Below, in pieces: positions 1-10,365 of a stretch of 64,000 nt of DNA; position 1 is the first letter of the stretch, and each line of letters starts with the position of its first letter. Under the pieces are notes generated by a model. That model saw only the letters and a program-made list of their open reading frames with translations, was not told the DNA's origin and did no database searches. Position numbers and translations under genes: made by a program. The stretch lies in assembly GCA_007449985.2 (NCBI GenBank), contig VIIQ02000075.1, positions 269,501-333,500 on the forward strand, written 5' to 3'. The DNA comes from Desmodesmus armatus. Its lineage: Eukaryota; Chlorophyta; Chlorophyceae; Sphaeropleales; Scenedesmaceae.

Positions 1-62
1 GCCCATCAAGCATCCCCTGGCAGCACAAGGCGGGGCCCGGTGCCATCCCCCACTGCGTACAA

Positions 63-103
<41 letters not shown>

Positions 104-130
104 CCACTGCGTACAACACCCCCGGCTGCT
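1..130 (-). pseudogene. LINE-C-like ORF2 C-terminal end (fragment, runs off left edge)
   Basis: Read on the minus strand, this stretch matches at the nucleotide level the end of the LINE-C ORF2 at 20830-20920, with the shared peptide pattern QQxGVLYxVxxGxGPRL. It is joined directly to the ORF1-like sequence at 131-1735, which is not the expected ORF1-ORF2 order. A bare poly(A) insertion sits inside it at 64-99. The left part leaves the window, so the 3' UTR is not seen. Confidence 0.5.
45..118 (+). mobile_element. Bare poly(A) insertion with 20-bp target-site duplication
   Basis: About 35 A residues (64-99) are flanked by perfect direct copies of ATCCCCCACTGCGTACAACA at 45-64 and 99-118. No other element sequence is present. 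A duplicated target plus a pure A tract is what target-primed reverse transcription would leave if only the poly(A) tail were copied. Confidence 0.8.
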
Positions 131-1735
131 GCCATTGCCCTTCTTGTGCTGCTGCTGCTTACTAAGGGTCGCAAAGTCCTTCAGATGCGCGGAGTGGATG
201 GGGTCCGGCTCCCTGTGCAGCCGGCCAGAGCGGCGCAGTTCCTGGGGTGGTGCAGCTGCAGCTGCCGCTGCTGCACCGGTGTCAGGCTCACGTTGCTGCT
301 GCCCCTGGTCCCTGCTCCCTAAAACCACGTCGCTGCTGCCCCCATCGGCAGCATCGGCGGCCCTGTCCTGCTCGTCCTCCTCCCCATAGGAGGCAGCAGC
401 AGCGGGGAAGTACCGCTTCAGCCACTGCTCCTCCAAGGCTGTGGTGCTGACAGCCCCTCCCTGCTGCTCGTAGAAGGTGCGTAGCATAGTGTCCCTGTCA
501 CTGCTGGTGAACGGCCGGTCAGCCATGATGTCCTCTGCTCGCCTGCAGAGGTATTCTGCCTGCTCATCCCCGCGCCAGCGCTCATAACATGCTGCTGCTG
601 CTTGCCCTTGTGCGAAAGGGTCGGGAGGGAAGGGTGGGCGGGCACCTGCTTGCTGCTGCTGCACTGCAGGGAAAGCTGCTGCTACGGCGGCAGCAGCGGC
701 CTGCCCAGCTGCTTGCTGCTGCTCCTGGTGGTATGCAGCAGCCTGGTGCTGCACATCGTCCATTGCCTGGTCATTGGGCGGCTGCTGCTGCTGCTGCTGC
801 TGCGGCTGCTGTTGTTGTTGTTGCTGTGGCTGCTGCTGCTGTTGCTGTTGCTGTTGTTGCTGCTGCTGTGCTGGCGCTCGCTGGGGTTGCCGTGTAACCG
901 CCGCGCGCACCTGCTGCTGCGTGTGGCGGCTGACGTCCTCCTGCTGCTGCACGCGCAGGATGCGCTTTTGCTGCAGCTGCTATCCACGCTGCCGTGCTTG
1001 CAGCTGCTGTTGCTGCTCTTGCTGCCACCGCTGCGGCTGCTGGGCTGTACGCCCATCCACGTATATGCTGGCTGGCAGCCCTGGTCGGTCGGGAACCTCG
1101 AAGCTGTCGGGCATGCGGCGCAGGATGGGATCATCTGCCGGTGGCCGCACATACGCCACAATGGCGTCTGCACACGGGATGCGCATTGCAGCATCTCCTG
1201 ACACCCTGCTGTTTCCCAGCTGCTCATGCACGATGTCAACGTCCCCGTACCCCGCTGCCTCCAGCAGGCACTCCACGAAGCCCTGCCGCGTGAACTGAAG
1301 TGGCGGGTTTGCTATGACCACCCGCACGCTGTTAGCTGGCTGTGCCACTGTGGCCCAGCTGACCGGCACTCTGTACTGCCCCACCTTGACGGAGCCCCTG
1401 CTAACACACTGCTGTGCCGCTGCAACCGCTGCGTCTGCAGCATGCAGCAGCACATCCACAAAGCCGTCCCTGCCGCTGGCCTCTGCTTTGCTGCAGGTTC
1501 TGTGGCACTGCGCGTGCTGCAGGAGGCTGCTGCAGTCAGGGTCCTCCCCCAGCTGTTGGCCGCCCTGGAAGAAGGCGGTGCCCAGCGCCTTGAAGCGCTG
1601 CGGGCAGTCCCGCAGCCTGCACTGCGGTGCTGATTGGTTGAGGTGGAACCGAACGCTGATAGTGGCTGCACCACGGATGGCAGGGGGTTCTGCTGTCAGA
1701 GGTGGAGACTCCTGCAGCTCAGAATACGACATCAG
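131..1735 (-). pseudogene. LINE ORF1-like protein, broken by an in-frame stop
   Basis: From 1732 the minus frame reads about 250 residues of ordered protein. Two segments look RRM-like (FVDVLLHAADAAVAAAQ, then RVVIANPPLQFTRQGFVE). The frame meets TAG at 981-983. Beyond the stop it continues as a glutamine-rich stretch encoded by the (CTG/CTT)n tract at 777-880, and runs on to KDFATLSKQQQHKKG near 140-170. It resembles the nucleic-acid-binding ORF1 of LINEs by composition and position among LINE fragments; no zinc knuckle was found. The stop is one C-to-T change from CAG. ORF1 identity is an inference. Confidence 0.45.
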
Positions 1736-1739
1736 CTGC

Positions 1740-1899
1740 CAAGGTGAGGCCTCCCACCAGCCTCATGGTCGGCAGTGGTGATGCTGCGGCTGGAGCTGCC
1801 ACTGTTGAAGCCCGCCTGCATCATCTCTCCAAAGCTGCGCTTGTGCTTCCCTTCAAGCTGCTGCAGGGCGGAGCCCGGTGCCAGGGTGCCTTCACTATT
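1740..1899 (-). pseudogene. LINE ORF2 fragment
   Basis: The minus frame reads LAPGSALQQLEGKHKRSF, which lines up with LAPSTGLQQLEAKHKSQ in LINE-C (minus strand near 4450-4500) and with the equivalent stretch of LINE-A. It lies upstream (in minus sense) of the ORF1-like sequence, so the region is a rearranged mosaic rather than one element. Confidence 0.5.
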
Positions 1900-1981
1900 T
1901 TTTTTTTTTTTGAAGTGATCAGTTACATTGGGCGGGACCAAGCAACCGGTGGTTCACTCCATAAAAAGAGCCTTCACTATT
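1900..1981 (-). mobile_element. 5'-truncated LINE-A tail insertion with TSD
   Basis: A short T tract is followed by the reverse complement of the last ~57 nt of LINE-A (TGTAA signal included). It is flanked by GCCTTCACTATT at 1888-1899 and 1970-1981. Confidence 0.75.
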
Positions 1982-2004
1982 CACTAAGACAACATTAAAG
2001 TCAG

Positions 2005-2056
2005 ACAGACCTGTATTCAAAAAAAAAAAAAAAAAAAAAAAAACAGACCTGTATGC
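2005..2056 (+). mobile_element. Bare poly(A) insertion with 14-bp TSD
   Basis: The A tract at 2019-2043 lies between ACAGACCTGTATTC (2005-2018) and ACAGACCTGTATGC (2043-2056), which differ at one base. Confidence 0.7.
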
Positions 2057-2465
2057 ACACACACAGGTCTGTATGCACGCGCATGCACACAGCTAATCAG
2101 GCACAAACAGTCCACGCACCGTGCCACACCAAAACTCCACAGCATGCCAGCTGGCGAGCGTGCGCTCGAGCCAACACACAGCCGTCCATGCAAAACCAGC
2201 CACAAGCTACAAGTGCATGCCACACAAGATTAACTCGCACACAAGCACGCCACACAAGATTCACTCTCACATAAGCAGCACACCACGTACACGTACACAT
2301 GCATACACATGCAAGGCACCGTATTTGAAGGGCATTCACCCTCGCGTACGGGGCACCTAACAACATGGACTATGCAGTAGGGACAAACCACGTACATACG
2401 TACTGTACACTGTGCGACACTACTATGCCACCTAGTGCCGCACTGTGTACAAGCAGCAATCCACG
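2057..2465 (-). mobile_element. LINE-A 3' UTR fragment
   Basis: The GT/CA-rich sequence is the reverse complement of the LINE-A 3' UTR seen in sense orientation at about 19040-19420. It includes the shared CGTATTTGAAGGG-type and tandem CACACACAGG motifs. No coding sequence. Confidence 0.6.
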
Positions 2466-2924
2466 TTTTTTTTTTCCAGGGTAGGCTTGTTACATGAGCG
2501 GAGTCAAGCAACCACTGCCACCCCTCATTGGCTCTTGCAGGAGAATGGCGCAACCTGACAATCGCCACCCTTTGAGGGGGCACCACCACCCTCACCACAT
2601 GATTATGTGAGCGGCGCTTGTGCAGCGCAGTCTGCACGAAGCAGACACCAGGGCTCAACCATGCACCTGCTTTAACGTCTAAGTCTGCTACTATCAAAGC
2701 CTCCAGCACTAACCCAACCACTAACCATGCCAACTATCAAGTCGCTGCTGTGGGCGGACCAGTCGCCTCCTGCTGCCTCCTAAGTCTTCTACCAACTAGC
2801 ACCAAGGCGTAAGACGCTGCTGTGGGCTGCAACAGACACATTCTGCCGCTGCCTCCTGCTGCCGGTGGGCGGGCTGGGATTCGAACCCAGATCTCCCCGG
2901 TATCAACCGGGTGCTTTAGCCATT
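2466..2924 (-). mobile_element. SINE-B copy, 5'-truncated in the tRNA head
   Basis: From left to right: a T tract (2466-2474), the reverse complement of the tail CTACCTGG, the TGTAA signal, a body of about 370 nt, and an antisense tRNA-like head (2866-2924). The head keeps the T arm (GGTTCGAATCC box B) and the anticodon arm, and is cut at AATGGCTAAAGC within box A. It matches the fuller copy at 10366-10853. Confidence 0.75.
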
Positions 2925-2998
2925 CTTTCATTCTTTCATTTGACGATACACCAACACCACAAAGCAGTCGCAATCTGTTCACAAACGTTACAATTCAA
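2925..2998. other. Unassigned spacer between retroelements
   Basis: CATT-rich repeats followed by AT-richer sequence. No match to the elements described here was recognised. Confidence 0.4.
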
Positions 2999-3101
2999 TG
3001 CTTTGGACATACCTGCGGCTGCTGCTGCTGGAGTCCTTCTGGGTGGTTCGGTGTGCCAGCGAGGGCCGGCCGTACAGCAGTGTTGCAGTCATCCACAGGT
3101 T
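2999..3101 (+). mobile_element. LINE-C ORF2 fragment
   Basis: Reads in plus sense WTYLRLLLLESFWVVRCASE, identical in pattern to the LINE-C copy at 20590-20690. It is cut off at a T-rich tract that begins a minus-oriented LINE-C tail. Confidence 0.7.
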
Positions 3102-4906
3102 CTTTTTTTTAATTATTATTATTTTTTTTTGGAGTGAGCAAGTTACAGGAGCGAAGTCAAGCAACAGAAGCCACCCCTCAAAGCTCAGGCAAGAGGATGG
3201 CGCAACCTGGCAGGCACCACCCTGTGAGGGCGCAAGCCGACACCCCCACCACATGGTCTCACGGGCGGCACGTCGCAGTGCAGCCTGCCAAAAAGCAGAC
3301 ACCAGGACCCGACCATGCACCTGCAGAATGACTAGAGAAAAGCAACGGCAAAGGGACAAAGCATGCGAACAACACCAACGCAAGCGAGTCAACACAGAGC
3401 CGAGAGAAAGCACCACCGATGCGTCACCACACTCACACACCTCACCGGTGTGCAGAGCCAGCCCCCACAGAGGGGCTGAAGAAACACCCTGAAACCAACA
3501 AGCGGCGGCCACACAGCACATGACTGGCCGCTGTACTCGACAAAAGCCAGCGCGCAGAGGGCCCAAATACCCCCGGCGTGGTGCACCACCACACCTGCAC
3601 ACCTCTCCAATATGCAGGGCTAAATCCGCCCCACACCTAAGCCAACAAAAACAATAACATTGTTGCCCCAGTGCCAACCAAGCAAGGCACCAGAGCGGCC
3701 AGCCGCCCCCAGAGAACAACCCAAACGCTTAAACCATGTGTGATGCGCACACACTCCAGAGGCACAACAACAACTATGATACAGAGTAAAGCACACACGT
3801 AGCCAAGACCCGAGAAGCACACCAAACCCCACACAGAAAAGGCCCTCCCGCTTTCCAAACCCCGCTCCCGAACACCCCAGCCCCCGCATGACCACCCTCC
3901 CTCTAGAACGCAAGGCGGGGGCCCATGCCTGCCGCCACTGTGTACAACACCCCCTGCTGTTGCCACTTAGCATCAAACCGCTCTGGCGACAGAACGGGGT
4001 TGCGGCCCCGTAGCCAGGACAGAGGCACCCCAGAGTTGAGGCGGATGTCCCCCTGAGACCTAAGCTAGTCCTGTGAGAGCTGCTGCTGCAGTGTTGCCCT
4101 GAACCTGTGGATGACTGCAACACTGCTGTACGGCCGGCCCTCGCTGGCACACCGAACCACCCAGAAGGACTCCAGCAGTAGCAGCCGCAGGTATGTCCAA
4201 AGCTGCTGCAGCGCTGGTGGAGGCTTCCACACTGTGTTGTCATCCAGCAACAGGATGCGAACGTTACTGAAGTCCACTGCTGCTCCCGGCTGCACCCTCT
4301 GCCACACACCTGCAAACCAAGCCCACACAGCCACGGCGACAGGGCACTACACAAAGAGGTGAGACAGAGACTCGAGCTGATAGCTGTCTGGAGTCGGCAG
4401 CTGCTGCTGCTGTGTCCCAACCTGCTGCTGTGACTGCGACTTGTGCTTCGCTTCCAGCTGCTGCAAACCTGTGCTGGGCGCCAGGTTGCCGTCGCTGTCC
4501 CGCCACAGCCGAGGTCGCACCCCCCTGTCCAGGACCCACCCAGGCTGTGACCTGCACTTGAGCTGCACCAGCCTGCGTGTGATGTCCCTAACTGAATACT
4601 GCACAACCCCCGTGTCCGGCCCAAAGCCCCACACATTGGGGTCGACCTGGATCTCAGGCCAACGCCCCACCAAGTAGTAGGCCTCAAGGGGCTCCCGCTG
4701 TGTGGCCTCTGACTGCTGCTGCTGCCTGTGCTGCCTGCGTGGGTCGCCCAGTGGAGCGAACAGTCTGCACGGCCCTGCGATGGTGTCCCCTGCACAAGGG
4801 GTGCCGTGGGGTGGGTGTCACAACAGGTTGCCCCATCCTCCCGCTGGATCTTTTTATGGAGTGAACCACAGGTTGCTTGGTCCCGCCCAATGTAACTGAT
4901 CACTTC

Positions 4907-4945
<39 letters not shown>

Positions 4946-5957
4946 ACCACGCAGCAAGGAGCGAACACCACACCCTGCGGCACGTCAGGATCTGTGTTGA
5001 GGCAGCGGAGGCTGCCATCTGGCTGCACCTGATACCACTGCTCCCGGTCCTCCATCCCCTGCCACACCCACCTGTCCCCTGAGTCCACTTCCCACTGTGA
5101 CTGCTGCTGCAGCGACGGCTGCCGCTGCTGCTGCTGCTGCTGATCTGCAGGCGGCTGGAGAGCCTGCTGCCATGCCGTCGGCAGCACGAGGCCATCCACC
5201 GCTGGCTGAAAGGACAAGCCTCGCTCTGCCACCTGCCCAAGAGTTGAGTCTGCCGAGCGAGGCTGCACACTGCTGGGCAGGTCTCGGGCTGAGCTGAACA
5301 GCACACCTGTGACGGCGCTGGCCACGCTGTGATTCCCCACTACTGGCTCTAGTTTGATCTGATCCACCGTCATGTCGCCGTGGGCGACGCGCCTGTGCAG
5401 CCCCAGCGACTGGAACGCGGCGACGTGCGCTGCGTGCCTTGGGTTGAGGCGCCGCCGCATTGCTGCTGCTCCCTGCCCCGAGGAGTGCTGCTGTAGCAGC
5501 ACCCGCACCCCCACCCCTGCACGCTCCAAGTTGGCCCGCATGAACTGCTTCCATGCTTGCTTGTGGGGGTGCAGAAGTGCTGCCATCACCTTCCCCTGCA
5601 TGGCTGTCACATGTGCCTGCACATCCACGCTGGCTATGCCCCCCTGCTTGGCCTGCAGGCTGGCCACCTGCTGAGCTGGGCGCCAACGCAGCTGCCTGTT
5701 GTCTGTGTTGCGGATGCACCCCAGCCCCAGGATAAAGGCTGAGATGCGGCGCTGGATGAGGCGCATGATGCGCTCAGGTATGGGCACAAACTGCGCATGG
5801 TACACCAAACAGGAGGCCAGCACCTGCCTGGCTACCTCACACCTGCCTAGCAGTGAGAGGTCGTGCCTGCTCCAGGTGCGTGCCCTGTGCCCAATGCTGC
5901 GCAGCCGCTGCTCAAAAAGCTGGTCTGCAAAGCTGGTCTGCAAAGCTGGTCTGCTGG
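3102..5957 (-). mobile_element. LINE-C copy, 3' half, antisense
   Basis: Minus orientation: a T/A-rich tail (3102-3130); the 3' end with the TGTAAC signal; a 3' UTR to about 3900; then ORF2 C-terminal sequence to about 5957. The ORF2 part includes the zinc-binding-like block LSHLFVQCPVAVAVW and the reverse-transcriptase thumb/connection region (HAQFVPIPERIMRLIQRRIS). An in-frame TAG near 4065 breaks QLSQDW relative to the plus copy at 20700. A LINE-A tail is inserted at 4763-4944. The 5' half (endonuclease, RT palm) is absent. Confidence 0.75.
4763..4944 (+). mobile_element. LINE-A 3'-end insertion inside LINE-C
   Basis: Sense-oriented LINE-A 3' end beginning GTCTGCACGG and ending in TGTAACTGATCACTTCC plus about 34 A. 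GGAGCGAACA occurs on both sides (753-762 and 958-967 of the 4-kb block), but 13 extra bases separate the right copy from the A tract, so the TSD is not clean. Confidence 0.65.
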
Positions 5958-6261
5958 TTGCGCGGCGTTCCGTTCCAGGCGAGTTTAGCCGTGTGGTGTC
6001 ACTTTGCTTTTGTATAGTTTCTGCAGTACCGCCTGCGCGACAGCCGGCAGTGACTATCGTAGACAATTTGCGGGTGCGTGGTGGAGCCCTGGTGTCTGCT
6101 TTCAGCAGGCTGCGCTGCAATGCGCCGCTCATTTGACCATGTGGTGAGGGTGGTGGTCTGCCCCTTCACAGGGTGGCGCCGGTCAGGTTGCGCCATCCTC
6201 TTGCCAGAGCCCTTGAGGGGTAGCTTCTGTTGCTTGACTCCGCTCTTGTAACTTGCTCACC

Positions 6262-6312
<51 letters not shown>
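5951..6312 (+). mobile_element. Short retroelement D with LINE-C-like tail and 48-nt poly(A)
   Basis: Begins near GCGCGGCGTTCCGTTCC, a motif repeated at 22132-22148. It ends in a ~200-nt segment shared with LINE-C and SINE-B (CAGGTTGCGCCATCCTCTTGC, then TTGTAACTTGCTCACCC) and the A tract 6265-6312. No ORF. It is preceded by three tandem copies of a 13-mer (CTGGTCTGCAAAG) at about 5918-5955. Confidence 0.5.
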
Positions 6313-6318
<6 letters not shown>

Positions 6319-6487
6319 GACAGCAGCAGCAGCAGCAGCCACCCAGCTAAACAAGCAGTGGGCACGACCCGTAATGGCCTTCGAATGAAGCAGCAGCGCA
6401 TGGCCTGCGGCCCTTCAGCATGACAGGCGACAACGTCAATGGGCTGGCCATTGCAGCCAAGCGCAGGCCCTTCTTCGCGTGGCTGCA

Positions 6488-6524
6488 GCAGCAGGCCTTT
6501 TTTTTTTTTTTTTGGCAGCAGGCC
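6488..6524 (-). mobile_element. Bare poly(T) insertion with 10-bp TSD
   Basis: The T tract at 498-513 of this block lies between GCAGCAGGCC copies (6488-6497 and 6515-6524). It splits the endonuclease frame of LINE-A copy 1 between FAWLQQQ and AFDVVML. Confidence 0.75.
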
Positions 6525-6716
6525 TTTGATGTTGTCATGCTGGCAGAGACCCACAGCATATCCCAACAGCAATTTCAGCGGTGGGTGCGGCAGGGGGCAG
6601 GGCAGGGCAGGCCTTGGCAGGGGTTCAGCTACTCGCACAGCAAACCCCGGGTACCAGGCGAGCGTATTACGGCTGGGGTGGCAGTGCTGCTGTCGTCGAG
6701 GATTGTGAAACCGGAC

Positions 6717-6795
6717 AGGTTGCCCCATCCTCCCGCTAGATCTTTTTATGGAGTGAACCACCGGTTGCTTGGTCCCGCCCAATGTAACTGATCAC

Positions 6796-6829
<34 letters not shown>
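6717..6829 (+). mobile_element. LINE-A tail insertion
   Basis: About 83 nt of LINE-A 3' end with TGTAACTGATCACTTC and 30 A. It interrupts the endonuclease frame; the flanks CGGACA and CGACA may be a diverged TSD. Confidence 0.6.
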
Positions 6830-6830
<1 letters not shown>

Positions 6831-7288
6831 GACACAGAGCCGGTGGTAGAGTATACAGACGGGGCGGGCAGGGTCCTTAGGGTGGCATGGACAACCCCAT
6901 GGGGTCAGCAGATGGCGGCAGTGGCTGTGTACGCTCCTGTTGACCATACAGAGCGCGCAACCTGGTTTGAGGGGCCGTTGCAGGAGGCGTTGGAGTCGGG
7001 CGCACTGGGATCCAGCATGATGGTGGGAGGGGACTTTAACTGCGCCATGCAGGAGGTGGATGTGCAGCCAGCTGCAGGGATGCGCCCCCGGCAGTCCAGC
7101 CGCATGGTGGGCGCCGTGCAGCTGCAGCAGGTCACCTCAAGGTCAAGGTTGGTGGATGCCTGGCGTCACCATAACCCGCACGCCAGGCAGCCCACCCATT
7201 ACAGCTACAACCCCAGCACAGCCAGCGGCAACGGCGGAGGCAGCAGGCAGGGAGGTGGGGGGCAAGCAGCGGCGCATGCAGCCACCTC

Positions 7289-7418
7289 TGCCGGCAGGAA
7301 TGTTTTTTTTTTTTTTTTTTTTAAGTGATCAGTTGCATTGGGCGGGACCAAGCAACCGGTGGTTCACTCCATAAAAAGATCCAGCGGGAGGATGGGGCAA
7401 CCTGTTGTTGCCGGCAGG
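7289..7418 (-). mobile_element. LINE-A tail insertion at the TGCCGGCAGG site
   Basis: A T tract plus about 86 nt of antisense LINE-A tail lies between TGCCGGCAGG at 7289-7298 and 7409-7418. The homologous site in LINE-A copy 2 carries further insertions (12988-13593). Confidence 0.75.
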
Positions 7419-7655
7419 ATTGACTATGTCTTCCTGTCAGCAGACCTGGTGGATGCTGGCAGGCTGCCGAAGGCCACACAGCACAGGCGGTACCCTGCGG
7501 ACCACCGCCCTGTGGTGGTCAAACTGCAGCCGCCCAACATGCCGCTGCTGGGGCAGAGCAGGTGGCGGTTCCCCAACGCAGCCATGGCAGACCCTGTGTT
7601 TGTCACAGCACTGCAGGACAGCCTTGACGCAGCCATACAGCAGCAGCAGTAGCAG

Positions 7656-8018
7656 CGTTTTTTTTTTTTTTTTTTTTTTTTTTTTGGGGAGTGAGCAAGT
7701 TACAGGAGCGAAGTCAAGCAACAGAAGCCACCCCTCAAAGCTCAGGCAAGAGGATGGCGCAACCTGGCAGGCACCACCCTGTGAGGGCGCAAGCCGACAC
7801 CCCCACCACATGGTCTCACGGGCGGCACGTCGCAGTGCAGCCTGCCAAAAAGCAGACACCAGGACCCGACCATGCACCTGCAGAATGACTAGAGAAAAGC
7901 AACGGCAAAGGGACAAAGCATGCGAGCAACACCAACGCAAGCGAGTCAACACAGAGCCGATCTTTTTATGGAGTGAACCACAGGTTGCTTGGTCCCGCCC
8001 AATGTAACTGATCACTTC

Positions 8019-8055
<37 letters not shown>

Positions 8056-8091
8056 AGAGCCGAGAGAAAGCACCACCGATGCGTCACCACA
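7656..8091 (-). mobile_element. LINE-C 3'-end insertion, itself split by a LINE-A tail
   Basis: T tract and antisense LINE-C 3' end. A sense LINE-A tail (7961-8053) sits inside it with a perfect TSD, ACAGAGCCGA, at 7951-7960 and 8054-8063. This gives a readable insertion order: LINE-C end into LINE-A copy 1, then LINE-A tail into LINE-C. Confidence 0.7.
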
Positions 8092-8401
8092 CTGGTGGGG
8101 GGGGTTAACCCGGCAGCAGAGTTGGCGCAGCTCCAGGAGCACGCAACTGCTGCTACATTGATCATACAGAAGCGGCTGAAGCTGCAGCCCCAGGCAGAGC
8201 TGCGGCGGCTGCGGCTAGCCGTGGCACGAGCAAACACACAGCAACGGGCCGAAGGCACAGCTCAGACGCAGGAGAACATCCTGGCAGCGGAGGAGCAGCT
8301 GAGTGACTTTGAGGTCCAACAGCGCCGGCAGCAGGGCGAGGCAGGGGATGTGATCTGGGAGGTCAATGGGGACGGGAAGCCCAGCTTCTGGGGATACCGC
8401 G

Positions 8402-8561
8402 TCTGCACGGCCCTGCGATGGTGTCCCCTGCACAAGGGGTGCCGTGGGGTGGGTGTCACAACAGGTTGCCCATCCTCCCGCTGGATCTTTTTATGGAGTG
8501 AACCACCAATTGCTTGGTCCCGCCCAATGTAACTGATCACTTCAAAAAAAAAAAAAAAAAA
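8402..8561 (+). mobile_element. LINE-A 3' end capping copy 1
   Basis: Sense LINE-A 3' end from CTGCACGGCC to 18 A. It follows directly on the truncated ORF2 at FWGYRV, so copy 1 lacks the RT palm, zinc domain and most of its 3' UTR. This is either an internal deletion or a second insertion. Confidence 0.6.
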
Positions 8562-8868
8562 TCGTCCCCATATCAGCCCTGCACACCCCAACACGATCGT
8601 CCGACACGTGCCCAGTCAATCCCGGCCGAAGTCACACACCCTTCCACCCCCGACACAACTGCTGTCCCCACCAAACGCGATGCAGTGCAGCACCCCTCAC
8701 AACCCTGCTGTGCTGATTGCAACGGACACCTCCCCGTCCTCCTCGACAGTGAAGATGGAGCCCCATCTGCGCCAGAAGGAGTCAAGGGATAGCACAGGCG
8801 AGGGGCCTCGAAGCCATGCCAGGGGTACCCCCGAGCCCAGCCGGACATCCACCCCCACCCGTCGCCAA

Positions 8869-9123
8869 TCCCTCCTCATCTAGAGGACACTGGGCGCACG
8901 GTCAGGCCCTGGATGCCCTTCGGGGCTGCTTCTCACGGAGCTGTCTGCACGGCCCTGCGATGGTGTCCCCTGCACAAGGGGTGCCGTGGGGTGGGTGTCA
9001 CAACAGGTTGCCCCATCCTCCCGCTGGATCTTTTTATGGAGTGAACCACAGGTTGCTTGGTCCCGCCCAATGTAACTGATCACTTCCAAAAAAAAAAAAA
9101 AAAAAAAAAATCCCTCCTCATCT
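8869..9123 (+). mobile_element. LINE-A 3'-end insertion with 13-bp TSD
   Basis: Sense LINE-A end (8882-9110) flanked by TCCCTCCTCATCT at 8869-8881 and 9111-9123. It lies inside the last ORF2 codons of the antisense LINE-A copy. Confidence 0.8.
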
Positions 9124-10365
9124 GCTGCTGCAGCTGCGAGCGGAACCGGCACGCGACAGCCTTAGCCGTGAACCGCCCGCTGCCGGGTGCTGCTGCAGCA
9201 GGGCCCTGGCTGCTCCCACTGCCACCCTGGTGGCCGTCCGTGCTGCCACTGGTGCTGGTGGTGCTGTTGCTGGTAGTGGTGCTGTCAGCACTGTCCTGGC
9301 TGCTGACAGGCTGGCTGGTGGAGTAGCTGCTGCTGCGCACCAGCCAGATGGACTCCAACAGCAGTAGCCGCATGTATGCCCACAGCTGCTGCTGCGCCAG
9401 CGGCGGGGCCCACACACTGTCATCATCAAGCAGCAGCACACGGCTGCTGCTGACCGGGACGACTGCTCCCGGCTGCACCAGTTGCCACAGCTGTGCAAAC
9501 CACTGCCATGCTGCAGCTGCCACAGGACACTCCACAAACAAGTGCGTAAGGGTCTCCAGCTGCAGCTGCTGCTGGCACTGCTGTGCAGGGCAAACGAACT
9601 GCGCAGGGTCCGTCCTGCCTGAAGACAGCATGCGCCTTGCACCCACCTTCACCCCTGCATGCAGCAAGCGCCACCCAAACGCCCGCAGTGACCGCGGCAG
9701 TCGTTTGTGCCCTGCCCTCCTGTAAGCGGCCACCCACTGGTAGCTGCTACTGTCCACAAGCCCCATGGCTTGCGTTATGGGGTCCTGCAGGTCATCCTGC
9801 GCAGGGCTGCTGATCTGCAGCTGCTGCTGTAGCTGCTGTTGCCTCTGCATCGTGACCACTGCTGCTGCTGCTGCAGCGCGCTGCCGTGGGAGCTCTCTCT
9901 CCCGTGGTGGGTCCATCCACGGCGCATGGTATGCTGCCATGAGGGCAGCTTCGCTGAAGCGCTGCCTACCGCTGCTGTCCCCTTGGCTCCCACCCGATGT
10001 GCCGCCTTGCTGCAATTGCTGGAAGGAGCGCTTCTGTGCTGCTTCCATCTCCTGCAGGCCCTCCTGTAGCGCCTCAGCGCCCAGGCGGTTGCGCCACAGC
10101 CGCGGGCGCATGCCCACTCCCGGAACCCATCCCTCCCTGTGGTGCTGCGCGCAATGGTGCTGCAGCAGCCGCTGTGTGGCCACTTTGGGCTTGAACTGCA
10201 GCACCCCCACAGCGATCCCCAACCCCCACACACTAGGGTCCACCTTTTTTTTTTTTTTTTTTTGGAAGTGATCAGTTACATTGGGCGGGACCAAGCAACC
10301 GGTGGTTCACTCCATAAAAAGATCCAGCGGGAGGATGGGGCAACCTGTTGTGACACCCACCCCAC

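Larger units (their letters stand above)
6313..8401 (+). mobile_element. LINE-A copy 1: endonuclease domain and RT N-terminal region
   Basis: Pieces in order: the endonuclease N-terminus (NVNGLAIAAKRR, then DVVMLAETH), the GGDFNC catalytic block near 7030, AGRIDYVFLSADLV near 7410, and RYPADHRPVVVKL near 7490, which is the SDH-type motif of the exonuclease-endonuclease-phosphatase fold. A coiled-coil-like segment ends at FWGYRV (8401). Interruptions: a bare T tract at 6498, LINE-A tails at 6717-6829 and 7301-7408, and a LINE-C 3' end at 7656-8091. One CAG is TAG at 7650. The element is dead. Confidence 0.8.

Noticed and set aside
777..880. CRISPR-like or satellite array
   Set aside because: Simple CTG/TTG triplet repeat coding for Gln; no spacers.
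602..1298. Leu-rich and Cys-rich plus-strand frames
   Set aside because: Shadows of the CTG repeat tract; the antisense Gln-rich frame explains them.
2053..2812. Short frames with Thr/His/Ala-rich sequence
   Set aside because: They lie in LINE-A 3' UTR and SINE-B bodies, which are non-coding.
4900..6132. 410-codon minus frame starting at 6132 as an intact gene
   Set aside because: It begins in element D sequence, runs through LINE-C and ends in a poly(F) run from a T tract; a chance fusion of element pieces.
981..7652. TAG codons where sister copies have CAG (981-983, 7650), possible alternative code with TAG as Gln, as in some green algae
   Set aside because: Host genes use TAG (FO synthase), TAA (LHC-like) and TGA (SelD) as stops, and the TAGs lie in dead retrotransposon copies, where C-to-T decay is expected.
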